Notes under the pieces: model-generated
Told to the model about the DNA's origin: nothing
The model's database searches: none
What the model saw: the letters and a program-made list of their open reading frames with translations, nothing else
Assembly: GCA_045576335.1 (NCBI GenBank)
Contig: JAZNGH010000017.1
Coordinates: 1-64,000, forward strand
Origin: Scatosoma sp045576335
GTDB taxonomy: Bacteria > Bacillota > Clostridia > Christensenellales > Borkfalkiaceae
Direction: 5' to 3'
Length of the DNA: 64,000 nt
Made by a program: the position numbers and the translations under genes
Part shown: positions 40,876 to 50,933 of the stretch, in pieces
Layout of the letters: the number at the start of each line of letters is the position of its first letter
Numbering within the stretch: position 1 is the first letter of the stretch

Positions 40876-42267
40876 ATGATAGAATTAAATCCTATGAGTA
40901 ATTTGTTGGAGCAGGATCAATACAAATACGAATTACAGGACGTTGCAGAGCCGCATTTGTTCCGTGATATATACCCGTACGACGAAGTTCCTAAAACTCC
41001 TTTCAATCACCGCCGCGTGCCTATGAATATGCCCCGTGAGATATGGATTACGGACACGACCTTCCGCGACGGTCAGCAATCGCGCGCGCCGTACACGGCG
41101 AAACAGATTGTAGATATTTATAAAATGCTGTCAAGGCTCGGTGGACCGAAGGGGATCATTCGCCAAAGCGAATTTTTCGTTTATACGAAAAAGGACAGAG
41201 AAGCGTTGGAACAATGTATGGCACTGGGGTATAAATTCCCTGAAATCACCACTTGGATTCGCGCTAAAAAAGAGGATTTCGCGATGGTGCGCGATATCGG
41301 GATCAAGGAAACGGGTATTCTCGTCAGCTGTTCCGATTATCACATCTTCAAAAAGCTGAATATGACGAGAAAACAGGCGTTCGATCACTATTTATCCGTG
41401 GTAAAGCAGGCGTTTGAAGCGGGTATTTCGCCCCGTTGTCACTTGGAGGATTTGACGCGCGCCGATTTCTACGGCTTCGTAGTGCCGTTCGTAAACGCGC
41501 TCGTCGAGCTTTCCCACGAGGCGAATATTCCCGTCAAAATCCGTATGTGCGATACTATGGGCTACGGTATTCCGTTTGCGGGCGCGGCTCCTCCCAGAAG
41601 CGTCCCCGGTATCGTTTACGGCTTGCACCACTATTCGGACGTTACCTCGGAAATGTTGGAATGGCACGGACATAACGATTTTTATATGGGTGTTGCAAAC
41701 GCGGTCAGCGCGTGGCTGTTCGGTGCGAGCGGCGTAAACTGTTCCCTGCTCGGCATAGGGGAGAGAACGGGCAACGTGCCTACGGAAGCAATGGTTATGC
41801 AATACGCTTCGCTTCGCGGTACGCTGGACGGTATGGATACCACGGCAATTACCGATATTGCGGAATATTTCGAAAAGGAGCTTGGTTATCCCATTCCGCC
41901 TATGACGCCTTTCGTGGGCAGCGCGTTTAATCTTACCCGTGCGGGCGTTCACGCCGACGGTATGATGAAAGATGCGGAAATATACAACATTTTCGATACG
42001 GAAAAGATTTTGAAACGCCCCGCGGAGGTGTCCATTTCCAACACCTCGGGCTTGGCGGGTATTGCGTATTGGCTGAACAAGCATTTCAAATTACCGCCCG
42101 ATAAGCAGGTGGGTAAGCAAGATTGGATTGTACAGCAAATGAAAACGCAAATCGACGCGCTGTACGCGGACGGCAGAACGACGGTTATGGGCGAGGACGA
42201 GCTGGAAAAGCTGTTCCTTACCTATTATAAAGACGGACGTTGTTCTTTGAATTTTTTTGATTTATAA
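40876..42267 (+). CDS. LeuA-type acyl transferase, probable (Re)-citrate synthase
   Basis: The 463-residue protein belongs to the DRE-TIM metallolyase/isopropylmalate-synthase family: DTTFRDGQQSR (about residues 60-70) is the catalytic DRxGxQ region, CHLEDLTRADFYG and MLEWHGHNDFYMG supply the HxH metal site. It lacks the C-terminal LeuA regulatory domain. As the first gene of an operon with aconitase and isocitrate dehydrogenase, the likely reaction is acetyl-CoA plus oxaloacetate to citrate, the known role of the Re-face enzyme of Clostridia. A leucine-pathway role is less likely. Confidence 0.75.
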   Translation: MIELNPMSNLLEQDQYKYELQDVAEPHLFRDIYPYDEVPKTPFNHRRVPMNMPREIWITDTTFRDGQQSRAPYTAKQIVDIYKMLSRLGGPKGIIRQSEFFVYTKKDREALEQCMALGYKFPEITTWIRAKKEDFAMVRDIGIKETGILVSCSDYHIFKKLNMTRKQAFDHYLSVVKQAFEAGISPRCHLEDLTRADFYGFVVPFVNALVELSHEANIPVKIRMCDTMGYGIPFAGAAPPRSVPGIVYGLHHYSDVTSEMLEWHGHNDFYMGVANAVSAWLFGASGVNCSLLGIGERTGNVPTEAMVMQYASLRGTLDGMDTTAITDIAEYFEKELGYPIPPMTPFVGSAFNLTRAGVHADGMMKDAEIYNIFDTEKILKRPAEVSISNTSGLAGIAYWLNKHFKLPPDKQVGKQDWIVQQMKTQIDALYADGRTTVMGEDELEKLFLTYYKDGRCSLNFFDL

Positions 42268-42286
42268 GAATGGAGAGAATAGAAAA

Positions 42287-44218
42287 ATGGGCTATACGAT
42301 AGCACAAAAAATAATAAAAGAACATTTGGTTTGCGGAGAAATGACCGTAGGCAAAGAAATCGGCTTAAAAATCGACCAAACGCTTACGCAAGACGCTACG
42401 GGAACGATGGCGTATCTGCAATTCGAGGCAATGGGTATCGATAGAGTAAAAACGGAGCTTTCCGTGGCGTATATCGACCACAACACCTTGCAGGCGGGCT
42501 TTGAAAACGCGGACGACCACCTCTATATCCAAACGGTAACGAAAAAACACGGTATCCGTTTTTCCCGTCCTGGGAACGGTATTTGCCACCAAGTACATTT
42601 GGAGCGTTTCTCTAAACCGGGGAAAACGTTAATCGGCTCCGATTCTCACACGCCCACGGCAGGCGGGATAGGTATGCTCGGTATGGGCGCGGGCGGCTTG
42701 GACGTGGCGGTTGCTATGGGCGGCGGCACGTATTATATCACTATGCCCAAAATGATTAAAATCAATCTCGTAGGGCGGCTTTCCGATTACGTGGGGGCAA
42801 AGGACGTCATTTTGGAGGTCTTGCGTATCCTCGGCGTAAAGGGCGGCGTGGGCGCGATCGTCGAATACGCGGGCGAGGGCGTGAAAACGCTTTCCGTGCC
42901 CCAACGCGCGACGATTACGAATATGGGCGCGGAGCTTGGTGCGACCAGCTCTATTTTCCCGTCGGACGAGGTGACGAAAGCCTTTCTCAAAGCAGAGGGC
43001 AGAGAGGAGGATTTTATCGAGCTTTCCTCGGACGCGGACGCGACGTACGACGCAGAATACACGGTCGATCTCGGCGCGTTAAAGCCCTTGGCGGCTTGTC
43101 CGCACAGCCCCGACAACGTAAAGGCGGTTTCCTCGCTTTCGGGTATGAAAATCAATCAGGTTTGTATCGGCTCTTGCACCAACTCTTCTATGCAGGATAT
43201 GCTCACGGTAGCCGCGATTTTGAAGGGCAAAACGGTACATAAAGACGTGAGCTTGTCCATTTCGCCTGGCTCTAAACAGGTGTATACTATGCTTGCGGAA
43301 TGCGGCGCGCTTGCCGATTTGATTAACGCGGGCGCGAGAATTTTGGAATGTGCTTGCGGACCTTGTATCGGTATGGGCTTCTCCCCGCAATCGGCGGGCG
43401 TGAGCTTGCGTACCTTCAACCGCAATTTCCTTGCGCGTAGCGGAACGGCGGACGCACAGGTTTACCTCGTTTCGCCCGAAACGGCGGCGGCTTCCGCACT
43501 GACGGGGGGATTCACCGACCCCACAACGCTTGGCGTCGCGCCCAAGCTTGCAATGCCCGAAGCGTTCAAAATCAACGACAATTTGATTGAAATGCCCGTT
43601 GCGGCGGAGGAAATGGATACGGTCACGGTGGAACGTGGACCGAACATCAAGCCCATTCCCGTTGGGAAATCACCCGATAAGGATTTGTCGTGCGAGCTTA
43701 TTTTGAAGGTGGGCGACGATATCACCACCGACCATATTATGCCCGCGGGTACGAAGGTATTGCCGTACCGCTCTAACGTGCCCAAGCTTTCCGAATTTTG
43801 CTTCACGGTTTGCGATAAGGAATTTCCCGAACGTGCGAAGAAAAAGGGCGGCGGCGTGATTTTGGGCGGCGCGAACTACGGGCAGGGCTCTTCGCGTGAG
43901 CACGCGGCTCTCGTGCCCTTGTATTTGGGGATTAAAGCCGTTATTTCCAAGAGCTTTGCGCGTATTCACGTGGCAAACCTCATCAACTTCGGTATCGTGC
44001 CTATGACGCTTGCAAATGCCGACGATTACGACAAGTTTAATCAGGGCGACGAGCTGGAAATTAAAGGCTTTGCGGAAGCCGTTGCAGGTCAGACGGAGGC
44101 GACGCTCGTGGATAAGACGAACGGCGCGGCGGCGAAACTTTGTTTGAATTTGTCCAAACGCCAAAGAGAAATTCTTTTGGCTGGCGGCAGATTGAATTAT
44201 ACGAAACAGGAGAAGTAA
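42287..44218 (+). CDS. Aconitate hydratase
   Basis: The 643-residue enzyme converts citrate to isocitrate with a [4Fe-4S] cluster. Ligand motifs are visible: CIGSCTNSS (about residues 293-301) and CACGPCIGMG (about 355-364). Substrate residues appear in IGSDSHTPTAGG and QGSSREHAA. The length is that of the shorter bacterial/archaeal-type aconitases. The start at 42287 has GGAGAGA upstream. It lies between the citrate-forming and isocitrate-oxidising genes. Confidence 0.92.
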   Translation: MGYTIAQKIIKEHLVCGEMTVGKEIGLKIDQTLTQDATGTMAYLQFEAMGIDRVKTELSVAYIDHNTLQAGFENADDHLYIQTVTKKHGIRFSRPGNGICHQVHLERFSKPGKTLIGSDSHTPTAGGIGMLGMGAGGLDVAVAMGGGTYYITMPKMIKINLVGRLSDYVGAKDVILEVLRILGVKGGVGAIVEYAGEGVKTLSVPQRATITNMGAELGATSSIFPSDEVTKAFLKAEGREEDFIELSSDADATYDAEYTVDLGALKPLAACPHSPDNVKAVSSLSGMKINQVCIGSCTNSSMQDMLTVAAILKGKTVHKDVSLSISPGSKQVYTMLAECGALADLINAGARILECACGPCIGMGFSPQSAGVSLRTFNRNFLARSGTADAQVYLVSPETAAASALTGGFTDPTTLGVAPKLAMPEAFKINDNLIEMPVAAEEMDTVTVERGPNIKPIPVGKSPDKDLSCELILKVGDDITTDHIMPAGTKVLPYRSNVPKLSEFCFTVCDKEFPERAKKKGGGVILGGANYGQGSSREHAALVPLYLGIKAVISKSFARIHVANLINFGIVPMTLANADDYDKFNQGDELEIKGFAEAVAGQTEATLVDKTNGAAAKLCLNLSKRQREILLAGGRLNYTKQEK

Positions 44219-44219
44219 T

Positions 44220-45398
44220 ATGGAAAAGGAAGTATACGAGGCGCAACTGGACGCCGCTTGTGAAAAATTCAGAAAAATTTTGCAAGATCAGCTCGTGAGA
44301 GTGGAGAATATGAAAGCGCAAGGCGATTTTGTGGACTACAATGCGTTGGATTGCATCAAAATCGGCGTTTGCGGCGGCGACGGTATCGGACCTATTATTT
44401 CCGCGCAAGCAAGACGGGTGTTGGAATTTATCCTCGACGATTTGGTGAAAGCGGGAAAGGTTGAGTTTAAGGATATCGAGGGTCTGACGATTGAAAACCG
44501 TATCGCAAAGGGTAAAGCGATTCCCGACGATGTTATGGCGGAGTTGAAGGCTTGCCATATCATTTTGAAAGGCCCGACGACCACGCCGCAAAAGGGCAGC
44601 GGTATGCCTAATATCGAATCGGCGAACGTCGCAATGCGAAAGGCTCTGGATTTGTTCGCAAATATCCGTCCCGTCAAAGTACCCGAAGAGGGGATAAACT
44701 GGACGATTTTCCGCGAAAACACGGAGGGCGGCTACGCCGTCGGCTCGTCGGGGTTCAACGTGACGGAGGATTTGGCGGTCGATTTCACGGTGACGACCAA
44801 ACAAGGCTCGGACAGAATTGCCCGCCTTGCTTACGATTACGCGCATAAAAACGGCTTGGGCAGAGTATCGCTCGTGACCAAAGCCAACGTCATCAAGACG
44901 ACGGACGGGAATTTCTTGGAGGATTGCCATAAGGTCGGGGATTTGTATCCCGATATCGTCACGGACGAATGGTACGCCGATATTATGACGGCGAAGCTCG
45001 TGGATAAAAAACGCCGTCGCGATTTCAAGGTATTGTTATTGCCTAACCTTTACGGCGATATCATTTCGGATGAAGCGGCAGAATTCCAAGGCGGCGTCGG
45101 TACGGCGGGCTGTGCGAATATCGGTAAAAAGTACGCTATGTTCGAGGCGATCCACGGCTCTGCACCCCGCATGGTGACGGAGGGCAGAGGGCAATACGCC
45201 GACCCTTGTTCGATGCTTCGCGCGTGCGTGATGCTGCTTTCGCATATCGGCTTGCAGGAGCGCGCGGATAAGCTGGAAAGAGCGTTGGATATCTGCTCGT
45301 TCGAAGAAAAGAAATACGTAATTACGGGCCGCGATACGGGCGCGACTTGCGAACAGTTCGGAAATTACGTTATGGAAACCCTGCAAAAACTCCTTTAA
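44220..45398 (+). CDS. Isocitrate dehydrogenase (isopropylmalate dehydrogenase family)
   Basis: The 392-residue protein of the beta-decarboxylating dehydrogenase family shows FRENTEGGY, VTKANVIKTTDG, and the metal-binding NLYGDIISDEAAE. It follows aconitase by one base. In this context the reaction is isocitrate to 2-oxoglutarate plus CO2 with NAD(P) reduction, feeding glutamate synthesis. The sequence does not decide NAD from NADP with certainty. A terminator follows. Confidence 0.88.
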   Translation: MEKEVYEAQLDAACEKFRKILQDQLVRVENMKAQGDFVDYNALDCIKIGVCGGDGIGPIISAQARRVLEFILDDLVKAGKVEFKDIEGLTIENRIAKGKAIPDDVMAELKACHIILKGPTTTPQKGSGMPNIESANVAMRKALDLFANIRPVKVPEEGINWTIFRENTEGGYAVGSSGFNVTEDLAVDFTVTTKQGSDRIARLAYDYAHKNGLGRVSLVTKANVIKTTDGNFLEDCHKVGDLYPDIVTDEWYADIMTAKLVDKKRRRDFKVLLLPNLYGDIISDEAAEFQGGVGTAGCANIGKKYAMFEAIHGSAPRMVTEGRGQYADPCSMLRACVMLLSHIGLQERADKLERALDICSFEEKKYVITGRDTGATCEQFGNYVMETLQKLL

Positions 45399-45404
45399 CA
45401 GCAA

Positions 45405-45434
45405 CCCCTCCGTGTTTGGTTATGCACGGAGGGG
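45405..45434 (+). terminator. Terminator of the citrate operon
   Basis: CCCCTCCGTG and CACGGAGGGG form a perfect 10-bp stem with a 10-base loop, followed by an AT-rich stretch. Confidence 0.85.
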
Positions 45435-45493
45435 CAATTTATTTTCAGCATGCTTTTCTTTGCTTTTTTTGCAAATTTTGTGAAAGAAAGTAC

Positions 45494-45522
45494 TTGACAA
45501 GTATCATTGACGGGAGTATAAT
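45494..45522 (+). promoter_or_regulatory. Promoter P1 of the surface-fibre locus
   Basis: TTGACA (45494-45499), 17-base spacer ending CGGGAG, TATAAT (45517-45522) followed by GA. The GGGAG-TATAAT-GA block recurs in promoter P2 at 50851. Confidence 0.9.
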
Positions 45523-45586
45523 GATAATGCGCGCGGGAATAGTTCCCGTCTTTTTGGCATATGAAAAAAATAAGGAGGCGGCAAAA

Positions 45587-46717
45587 ATGAAATTTAATTT
45601 CTTGAAATGGAAAAAACCCGTATTCAGCGGACTTTGCATATTGCTTGCCGCGTCCACGGTCGCGCTTGGCGCGGATTCTTATGCCAAATACGCCAACGTG
45701 TTTCAAGAGAATGCGCAAGCAGGTGTAAGCGGGTTGGCTTGCTCGGTCGAAACGAAAAGCGTTTCCTCGCTCTCTTTCACCAATGCGGATTACTGGCTGA
45801 ATGAAGATAAAACGATGGTTATGAACGTCGTTCGAAACACGTCGTTCGTCGTCAAAAACACCGAAAACGGAAAAACCTCGTCCGTGCCAATGGAATACGA
45901 GCTCGTATTTTACGCACCACAGGCCTTTGCGACGAACATTGCGTTGCAGCTTTTAGACGAAACGGGCGAAGCGGCGATATTGCCGCAAATCACCGTCGCC
46001 GACCTTTTACAAACGGGTACGTACACGACGGCGAACGCGACGGGTTATCAGTCGGTGACGACTTGCGCGGACGGTAGCACGGTGCAGGATTGTACCTTCA
46101 ACGTGCAGCGTTTAGGGGAAGTCTATTCCGCTTCGTCGGAATGGAACGGCGAGCCGCTTACAATCACGGTCGAGCCAGAAGAAAAAACGCTGAAAGAGAC
46201 GCTTCATTTCCGTTTGCGCGACGTAAGCGCGTATACGACGGCGGAAAACCCGACGGTAACGGAGGGGGAGCTTGGACGGCTGTTATCTCCGCTCGTTATG
46301 GAATATACCGCGACTGTGCCTTGTTACCGTATCGCGTTTCGATTGCCTTCGTGCAAGCTGTCCGCGGGTACGGCAATCGAACACGGATATTCGTTCAATA
46401 TCATTCTCGTAGAGGGACTGGGAACGGACGACGTGTTAGAAGGAACGCTCGTTGCGGACTGGGGCACTCCGACCGCGGCGAAAGGCGTTTACGGCGGTAT
46501 GGGAGAAATTACGGTCGGGACTACGACGCTTGCGCCCGAAAAGATATATTACGACGAAGTAGGCTTGAACACGGAGGCTGTACGCCACGAGTTTACGGCA
46601 GAAAAGCCGTTCACCATTTACGACGGCACGAAACAAATATATTACGTTTCCGCTTGTTACAGTAAAACGTATCCGTGCTCGGTGAGCGCGAAATTCACAC
46701 AGCTTTCGTGGAATTGA
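45587..46717 (+). CDS. Secreted surface protein with SipW-type signal segment
   Basis: The 376-residue protein starts with a basic n-region and hydrophobic core (GLCILLAASTVALG), then ADSYAKYANVF (about 29-39), the same A-x-Y-A-K-Y pattern as the TasA-like protein at 50934. The mature part is beta-rich with several cysteines and no enzyme motif. AAGGAGGCGG precedes ATG 45587. It is the first gene of the fibre locus and is followed by the giant protein. Its role in the fibre (cap, base or minor subunit) is inferred. Confidence 0.65.
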   Translation: MKFNFLKWKKPVFSGLCILLAASTVALGADSYAKYANVFQENAQAGVSGLACSVETKSVSSLSFTNADYWLNEDKTMVMNVVRNTSFVVKNTENGKTSSVPMEYELVFYAPQAFATNIALQLLDETGEAAILPQITVADLLQTGTYTTANATGYQSVTTCADGSTVQDCTFNVQRLGEVYSASSEWNGEPLTITVEPEEKTLKETLHFRLRDVSAYTTAENPTVTEGELGRLLSPLVMEYTATVPCYRIAFRLPSCKLSAGTAIEHGYSFNIILVEGLGTDDVLEGTLVADWGTPTAAKGVYGGMGEITVGTTTLAPEKIYYDEVGLNTEAVRHEFTAEKPFTIYDGTKQIYYVSACYSKTYPCSVSAKFTQLSWN

Positions 46718-46739
46718 GAAAAATCCAAGGAGAAAAAGA

Positions 46740-49700
46740 GTGGGTAAAACGAAGATGACGAAAATGATTATATCCGTGCTTGGCGCGCTGTCGCTTTGCG
46801 CGGGTTTCGTCGTGCCCACGGCTGCGCGTTACGTCACCGAAAAGGAAACGGGACCGTTGGATTATACGGTGGCGAATAAATTTACCGTAGAAACACAGGA
46901 AGACTTTTTCAACGCGCTCAACCAAGGCTATTCGTATATCCAGCTTGGCGACGATATCAAAAATCCGCTCGTGATCACGAGAGACCCCGCAAGCTTGAAT
47001 AAAGATTTGATTTTGGATTTGAACGGTAAAGAAATACAGCGTAACAGTCGCGACCCTATCGTCAACGTTGTATCGGGTACGAGCCTTACGATTACGGACA
47101 CGTCCATAAACGGTACGGGCGGTTTGTATAATCCCGTAGGCTCGGTTTTGAACGTCAACGGCGGTACGCTGTCCGTGACTATGGGTAAATTCGAGAGCGG
47201 ACCCCGCTTCACCGAATACTATTCCTACAACCTCGCCACCCGCACGAGCGAAACGGTCGTGCAGGCAAGCGCGGTCAATTACTATGAGCAAAACGGCGAC
47301 GGAACGGCGACCTTGAAAAGCAGTGACCTGACGGCGGCGGTGATTTTGCCTCGCGTGACGCCGTTGGAAAACGACGAGCTTTCCGCCGATGGCAATTTGT
47401 ATTTCGACGAGGCGTATACGGCGTCCGATTACGATATGGCTGCCGATAGCTATTGCTATTATACGACGGACGAAAATAACGCCGACCATCCCGACCCCGC
47501 CACGGCAAGCTATTATTACAGCTATTACGTGGATAAGGACGACCATTCCTACGTGGGTACGCAAGGAAGAAGCGGCGAAGAGGATATTCTCGTCACCGTG
47601 TACGTATACGAAAAGGATATCGAAACGGCGGCGACGAAAACCAACCCCGAGGACAGATACGCGGCGATAAAAATGCAATCGGGCGCGTTGGAGGTAACGA
47701 AGGGTAGCTTCCATACCTATTTCGGCGTAACGCAATCGGCGTGCGTACAAACGACGGGTGGCACGATTACCGTAGAAAAGGACAGTCAGTTTTACGCGAC
47801 CGTACCCTCGACGAACCCGACGGACACGGATTATTTGGAAAACTTTTCTTGGGTGGGCGGCACGTATACGGCAGAAGGCGGCGCGTCCGTTTGTATCACC
47901 TGCAACAAACCCTCCGTCGTGGGCGAAAATTATCAAGAGCCAAAGCTGAATATCAATAAAGGCACGTTTGCGGCGGATAACAACAATCTCGTACACGTAG
48001 AGGTGGGCGAGCTGTCTATCGGCGGCGGTGAGTTCACAAAATACGCCACGACGGCAAAAGCGGATTTGACCGATAAGACCGACCTTGCGGCAATCTGTAT
48101 GCTCGGCGGTAAATTTACCTTGCAAAACGCGGTCTGTAACGTTACGGGCAACGATGTGGTGGGTATTTATTCGACCGTTACGGGCGACGATAATTTCTTG
48201 GTGGAGCACGTGAATTTCAATCTCACGGGCGGCGACAGACAGACGGGCGTTTGGGTGACCAAAGGCAAACTCGTTTTACGGGCGGATAATACCGCGACGG
48301 ATGGGAGATTTGACGTTTCGGGCGAGAATTCGTACGGCGTAGTCGTCGGAAACGGCGGTAAGGTAGACGCAACGAATTACACCTTTGACGTGGCGGGTGC
48401 AAACTCCGTCGGTATTTATACGGAAAGCGGCGGCGTCGATGCCCAAGGCGGTCAATTGATTGTACGCGGTTGCAATTTCACGTTGGAGGGTGAAAGCGCA
48501 ATGGGCATACAGTCCAAGGGCGGTACGATTACCATAGACGGTACGGCGGACAATACATGTAATTTCACCTTCTACGAGCGCGCTTCGCGCGGGATTTCCC
48601 TGCAAGAGGGTACTGCCATTTCCGTCAGTCTGAATTACGGGTATTTCGAATTTTATAAAGAAGAATGTATCGGTATTTATTCGGTGGAAGCAGGCGATAC
48701 GATTGCCATCACCAACAGTCTTTTTCAATTTGACGAACACGATTGTTGCGCGGCGTATTCCAAGGGCGGTACGATTACCTCGTCGTCGAGCGTCTATGAT
48801 TTTGAGGGCGAGCGTAGCAACGGTATACATATTGAAAGCGGTAAAATTACGACTACGAACGACGAGCTTATCTTCAAGGGCGCGGGCTCTTACGGTATCA
48901 ATACGTTGAGCGGTACGGTCGTTTCCAACGGTACTACTTACGTAATGAACGGCGCGCCGACCTATAAAGCGGGCGGAGCGTTAGACGTTACCAGTAAGGG
49001 TATCGTCACTTCGGGCGGCTCTATAACGGTCAACGGCGGCTCGATAACAATGGAGGACGCTACGAGCTGTTACGGCGTTTACGCCTATGCCGACCCGAGC
49101 AACGACGCGAAAAATACGCTCGTTATGAACGGCGCAAAGCTGACGATTGGCGCAATGGAAAACGGCGTTTCGCAAACGACGGCGAAAACGCAAGGCAACA
49201 AATACGCTGCTTCCGTAGGCATTTATCTTTGCGACGCGGCAGGCTCGATTACCGTTCAAAACGGTATCGATATGGCTTGTGAAGAGGTGGCTATTGCCGT
49301 TTCGGCGGGAACGCTGCACCTCAAAGGCAAGGTGGGAGCAAGCGCGCCCGAAGAGATTTCTAATGCGATTATTACGCGTAGAGCGTCCGCCGTCGTCGTG
49401 AAAAACGGCAGCGTGTATATTGACGACGCTTGTCAATACACGATTGAAAGCACGCTTACGCCCTCGTCTACGGATAACGCGAAAAACGCGTACGAGATTA
49501 CGCTTCCGACAGGAAAAGAATTGACCGAAATCCGAGATTATCAAAACACCGACGGTCTTTACGTAAGCGGTGGAGATTTGTACGTGAACGGTAGTTTGGA
49601 TTTAACGCATACTGGCTTGTATAACGACCAAGATTATTATTCTTACGGCGATTTCGTGGTAAAGAGCTACGCTGTCCGCGTAACCAACGGCGAGGTGCAT

Positions 49701-50807
49701 TTCAGAAAAAATCCTACGCTTGCAAACGCGACCGCGCCGACGATTGACGTTTCGGCAAAGCAAGGCGGCGGCGTAGGCGTATTTGACAACGATACGAGCG
49801 ACGAAGATACGGCACACCTGTATATGGGTAGCTTAAACGGCGGAGAAACCGTTTCCGTAAAGGCGGAGGGACAAAAGCTTGGCAACGAATATCACGCCTA
49901 TCCAACGAGAAGTCTTCACTCTACATGGAAAATGAAGCGTAGCTTGGACGGCGGGCACGCGGTAGCGGTCAACGGCGGCGCTATTACCATTTACAGCGGT
50001 TCATACCAAACGAACTACGGTAACGGCGTGCAGGCAACGGGCGGCGGAAACGTAAGTATTTACGACGGTGTATTTTTGGGTTGGATGACGCAAGGCACGT
50101 TAACGGGCGGCTTTAACGATACGTTCTTTACGAGTACGACGCGGTCGGGCCCCGGGGCGCATTACGGCTTAAAGGTAATCGGTGCGGCGACTGTAAACAT
50201 TTATGGCGGTAGGTTCGACGGCGGTAACGGCGGTGCCTTCATTACGGGTGTTTCAGTCAGCGCAACAGGACAAACTTATGGAGATGTTACCCATACGTAT
50301 ACTTCTCCCGCAAACGTATTGATTTATAAGGGTACGTTTGGAAGCGGTAATCTCGACGGTTTCAATATTTATAATGGTAGCAACGTAGTATTCGGTGCGT
50401 ATAAAAAGAGCGATTCGGCGGTCGAAGGTTGGACGGAAAGCGATTATCAAAACGCTATCAAAATTGTTGGAAACAGTTGTTCTATGGCTATGAATCCCAT
50501 GGAAACAATGAATATACAAGAGAATAATCGTTATATTACTAATGCAGGTGGAACGAAAATAGACGCGCCGATTAAAGTTTCCGTGTATTACGGGTCTTAC
50601 GTTGGAAAAGATAATATCGTTTATACTGCCGCCGACGCAAATATGAATATATATAATAATAAAACGAATAAAAAGCTTACGGCGTTTTATAAATATTATA
50701 CGGATGGCGTGTTTACTGATGAGCTTACGGAAGCGACGGTGACAAACCACGGTGGTACGGTAACACAGTCCTCTGCTACGGGTAATCCTACTTATTATGG
50801 AGATTAG
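46740..50807 (+). CDS. Giant secreted beta-helix-like surface protein
   Basis: The GTG-started product is 1355 residues. Residues 1-30 form a signal peptide (LGALSLCAGFVVPTAARYVT), after which the sequence is dominated by short repeats of type NGG-x-(I/V/L)-x-V or GG-T-I-T-(V/I), the signature of a right-handed parallel beta-helix. No catalytic acid cluster, LPXTG or transmembrane anchor is seen at the C-terminus. AAGGAGAAAAAGA precedes GTG 46740. In this operon it is probably a matrix or adhesion component displayed through the fibre. Confidence 0.7.
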   Translation: MGKTKMTKMIISVLGALSLCAGFVVPTAARYVTEKETGPLDYTVANKFTVETQEDFFNALNQGYSYIQLGDDIKNPLVITRDPASLNKDLILDLNGKEIQRNSRDPIVNVVSGTSLTITDTSINGTGGLYNPVGSVLNVNGGTLSVTMGKFESGPRFTEYYSYNLATRTSETVVQASAVNYYEQNGDGTATLKSSDLTAAVILPRVTPLENDELSADGNLYFDEAYTASDYDMAADSYCYYTTDENNADHPDPATASYYYSYYVDKDDHSYVGTQGRSGEEDILVTVYVYEKDIETAATKTNPEDRYAAIKMQSGALEVTKGSFHTYFGVTQSACVQTTGGTITVEKDSQFYATVPSTNPTDTDYLENFSWVGGTYTAEGGASVCITCNKPSVVGENYQEPKLNINKGTFAADNNNLVHVEVGELSIGGGEFTKYATTAKADLTDKTDLAAICMLGGKFTLQNAVCNVTGNDVVGIYSTVTGDDNFLVEHVNFNLTGGDRQTGVWVTKGKLVLRADNTATDGRFDVSGENSYGVVVGNGGKVDATNYTFDVAGANSVGIYTESGGVDAQGGQLIVRGCNFTLEGESAMGIQSKGGTITIDGTADNTCNFTFYERASRGISLQEGTAISVSLNYGYFEFYKEECIGIYSVEAGDTIAITNSLFQFDEHDCCAAYSKGGTITSSSSVYDFEGERSNGIHIESGKITTTNDELIFKGAGSYGINTLSGTVVSNGTTYVMNGAPTYKAGGALDVTSKGIVTSGGSITVNGGSITMEDATSCYGVYAYADPSNDAKNTLVMNGAKLTIGAMENGVSQTTAKTQGNKYAASVGIYLCDAAGSITVQNGIDMACEEVAIAVSAGTLHLKGKVGASAPEEISNAIITRRASAVVVKNGSVYIDDACQYTIESTLTPSSTDNAKNAYEITLPTGKELTEIRDYQNTDGLYVSGGDLYVNGSLDLTHTGLYNDQDYYSYGDFVVKSYAVRVTNGEVHFRKNPTLANATAPTIDVSAKQGGGVGVFDNDTSDEDTAHLYMGSLNGGETVSVKAEGQKLGNEYHAYPTRSLHSTWKMKRSLDGGHAVAVNGGAITIYSGSYQTNYGNGVQATGGGNVSIYDGVFLGWMTQGTLTGGFNDTFFTSTTRSGPGAHYGLKVIGAATVNIYGGRFDGGNGGAFITGVSVSATGQTYGDVTHTYTSPANVLIYKGTFGSGNLDGFNIYNGSNVVFGAYKKSDSAVEGWTESDYQNAIKIVGNSCSMAMNPMETMNIQENNRYITNAGGTKIDAPIKVSVYYGSYVGKDNIVYTAADANMNIYNNKTNKKLTAFYKYYTDGVFTDELTEATVTNHGGTVTQSSATGNPTYYGD

Positions 50808-50850
50808 ATAAAAATTCCCAAAAAAATGGAAAGAATGAATACTTAAACCG

Positions 50851-50879
50851 TTGACAAAAGCAAATCGGGGGAGTATAAT
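50851..50879 (+). promoter_or_regulatory. Promoter P2 of the surface-fibre locus
   Basis: TTGACA (50851-50856), 17-base spacer ending CGGGGGAG, TATAAT (50874-50879) followed by GA, matching P1 at 45494. It drives the TasA-like gene and those after it. Confidence 0.9.
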
Positions 50880-50933
50880 GAAATTATTAAAAAATCTTTG
50901 AAAAAAGAAAAAATTTTTTAAGGAGAAATTATT

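Noticed and set aside
47741..50690. Multiple long frames on both strands inside the giant surface protein gene
   Set aside because: They are shadows of a GC-skewed, repeat-rich gene; none has a plausible start site or family.
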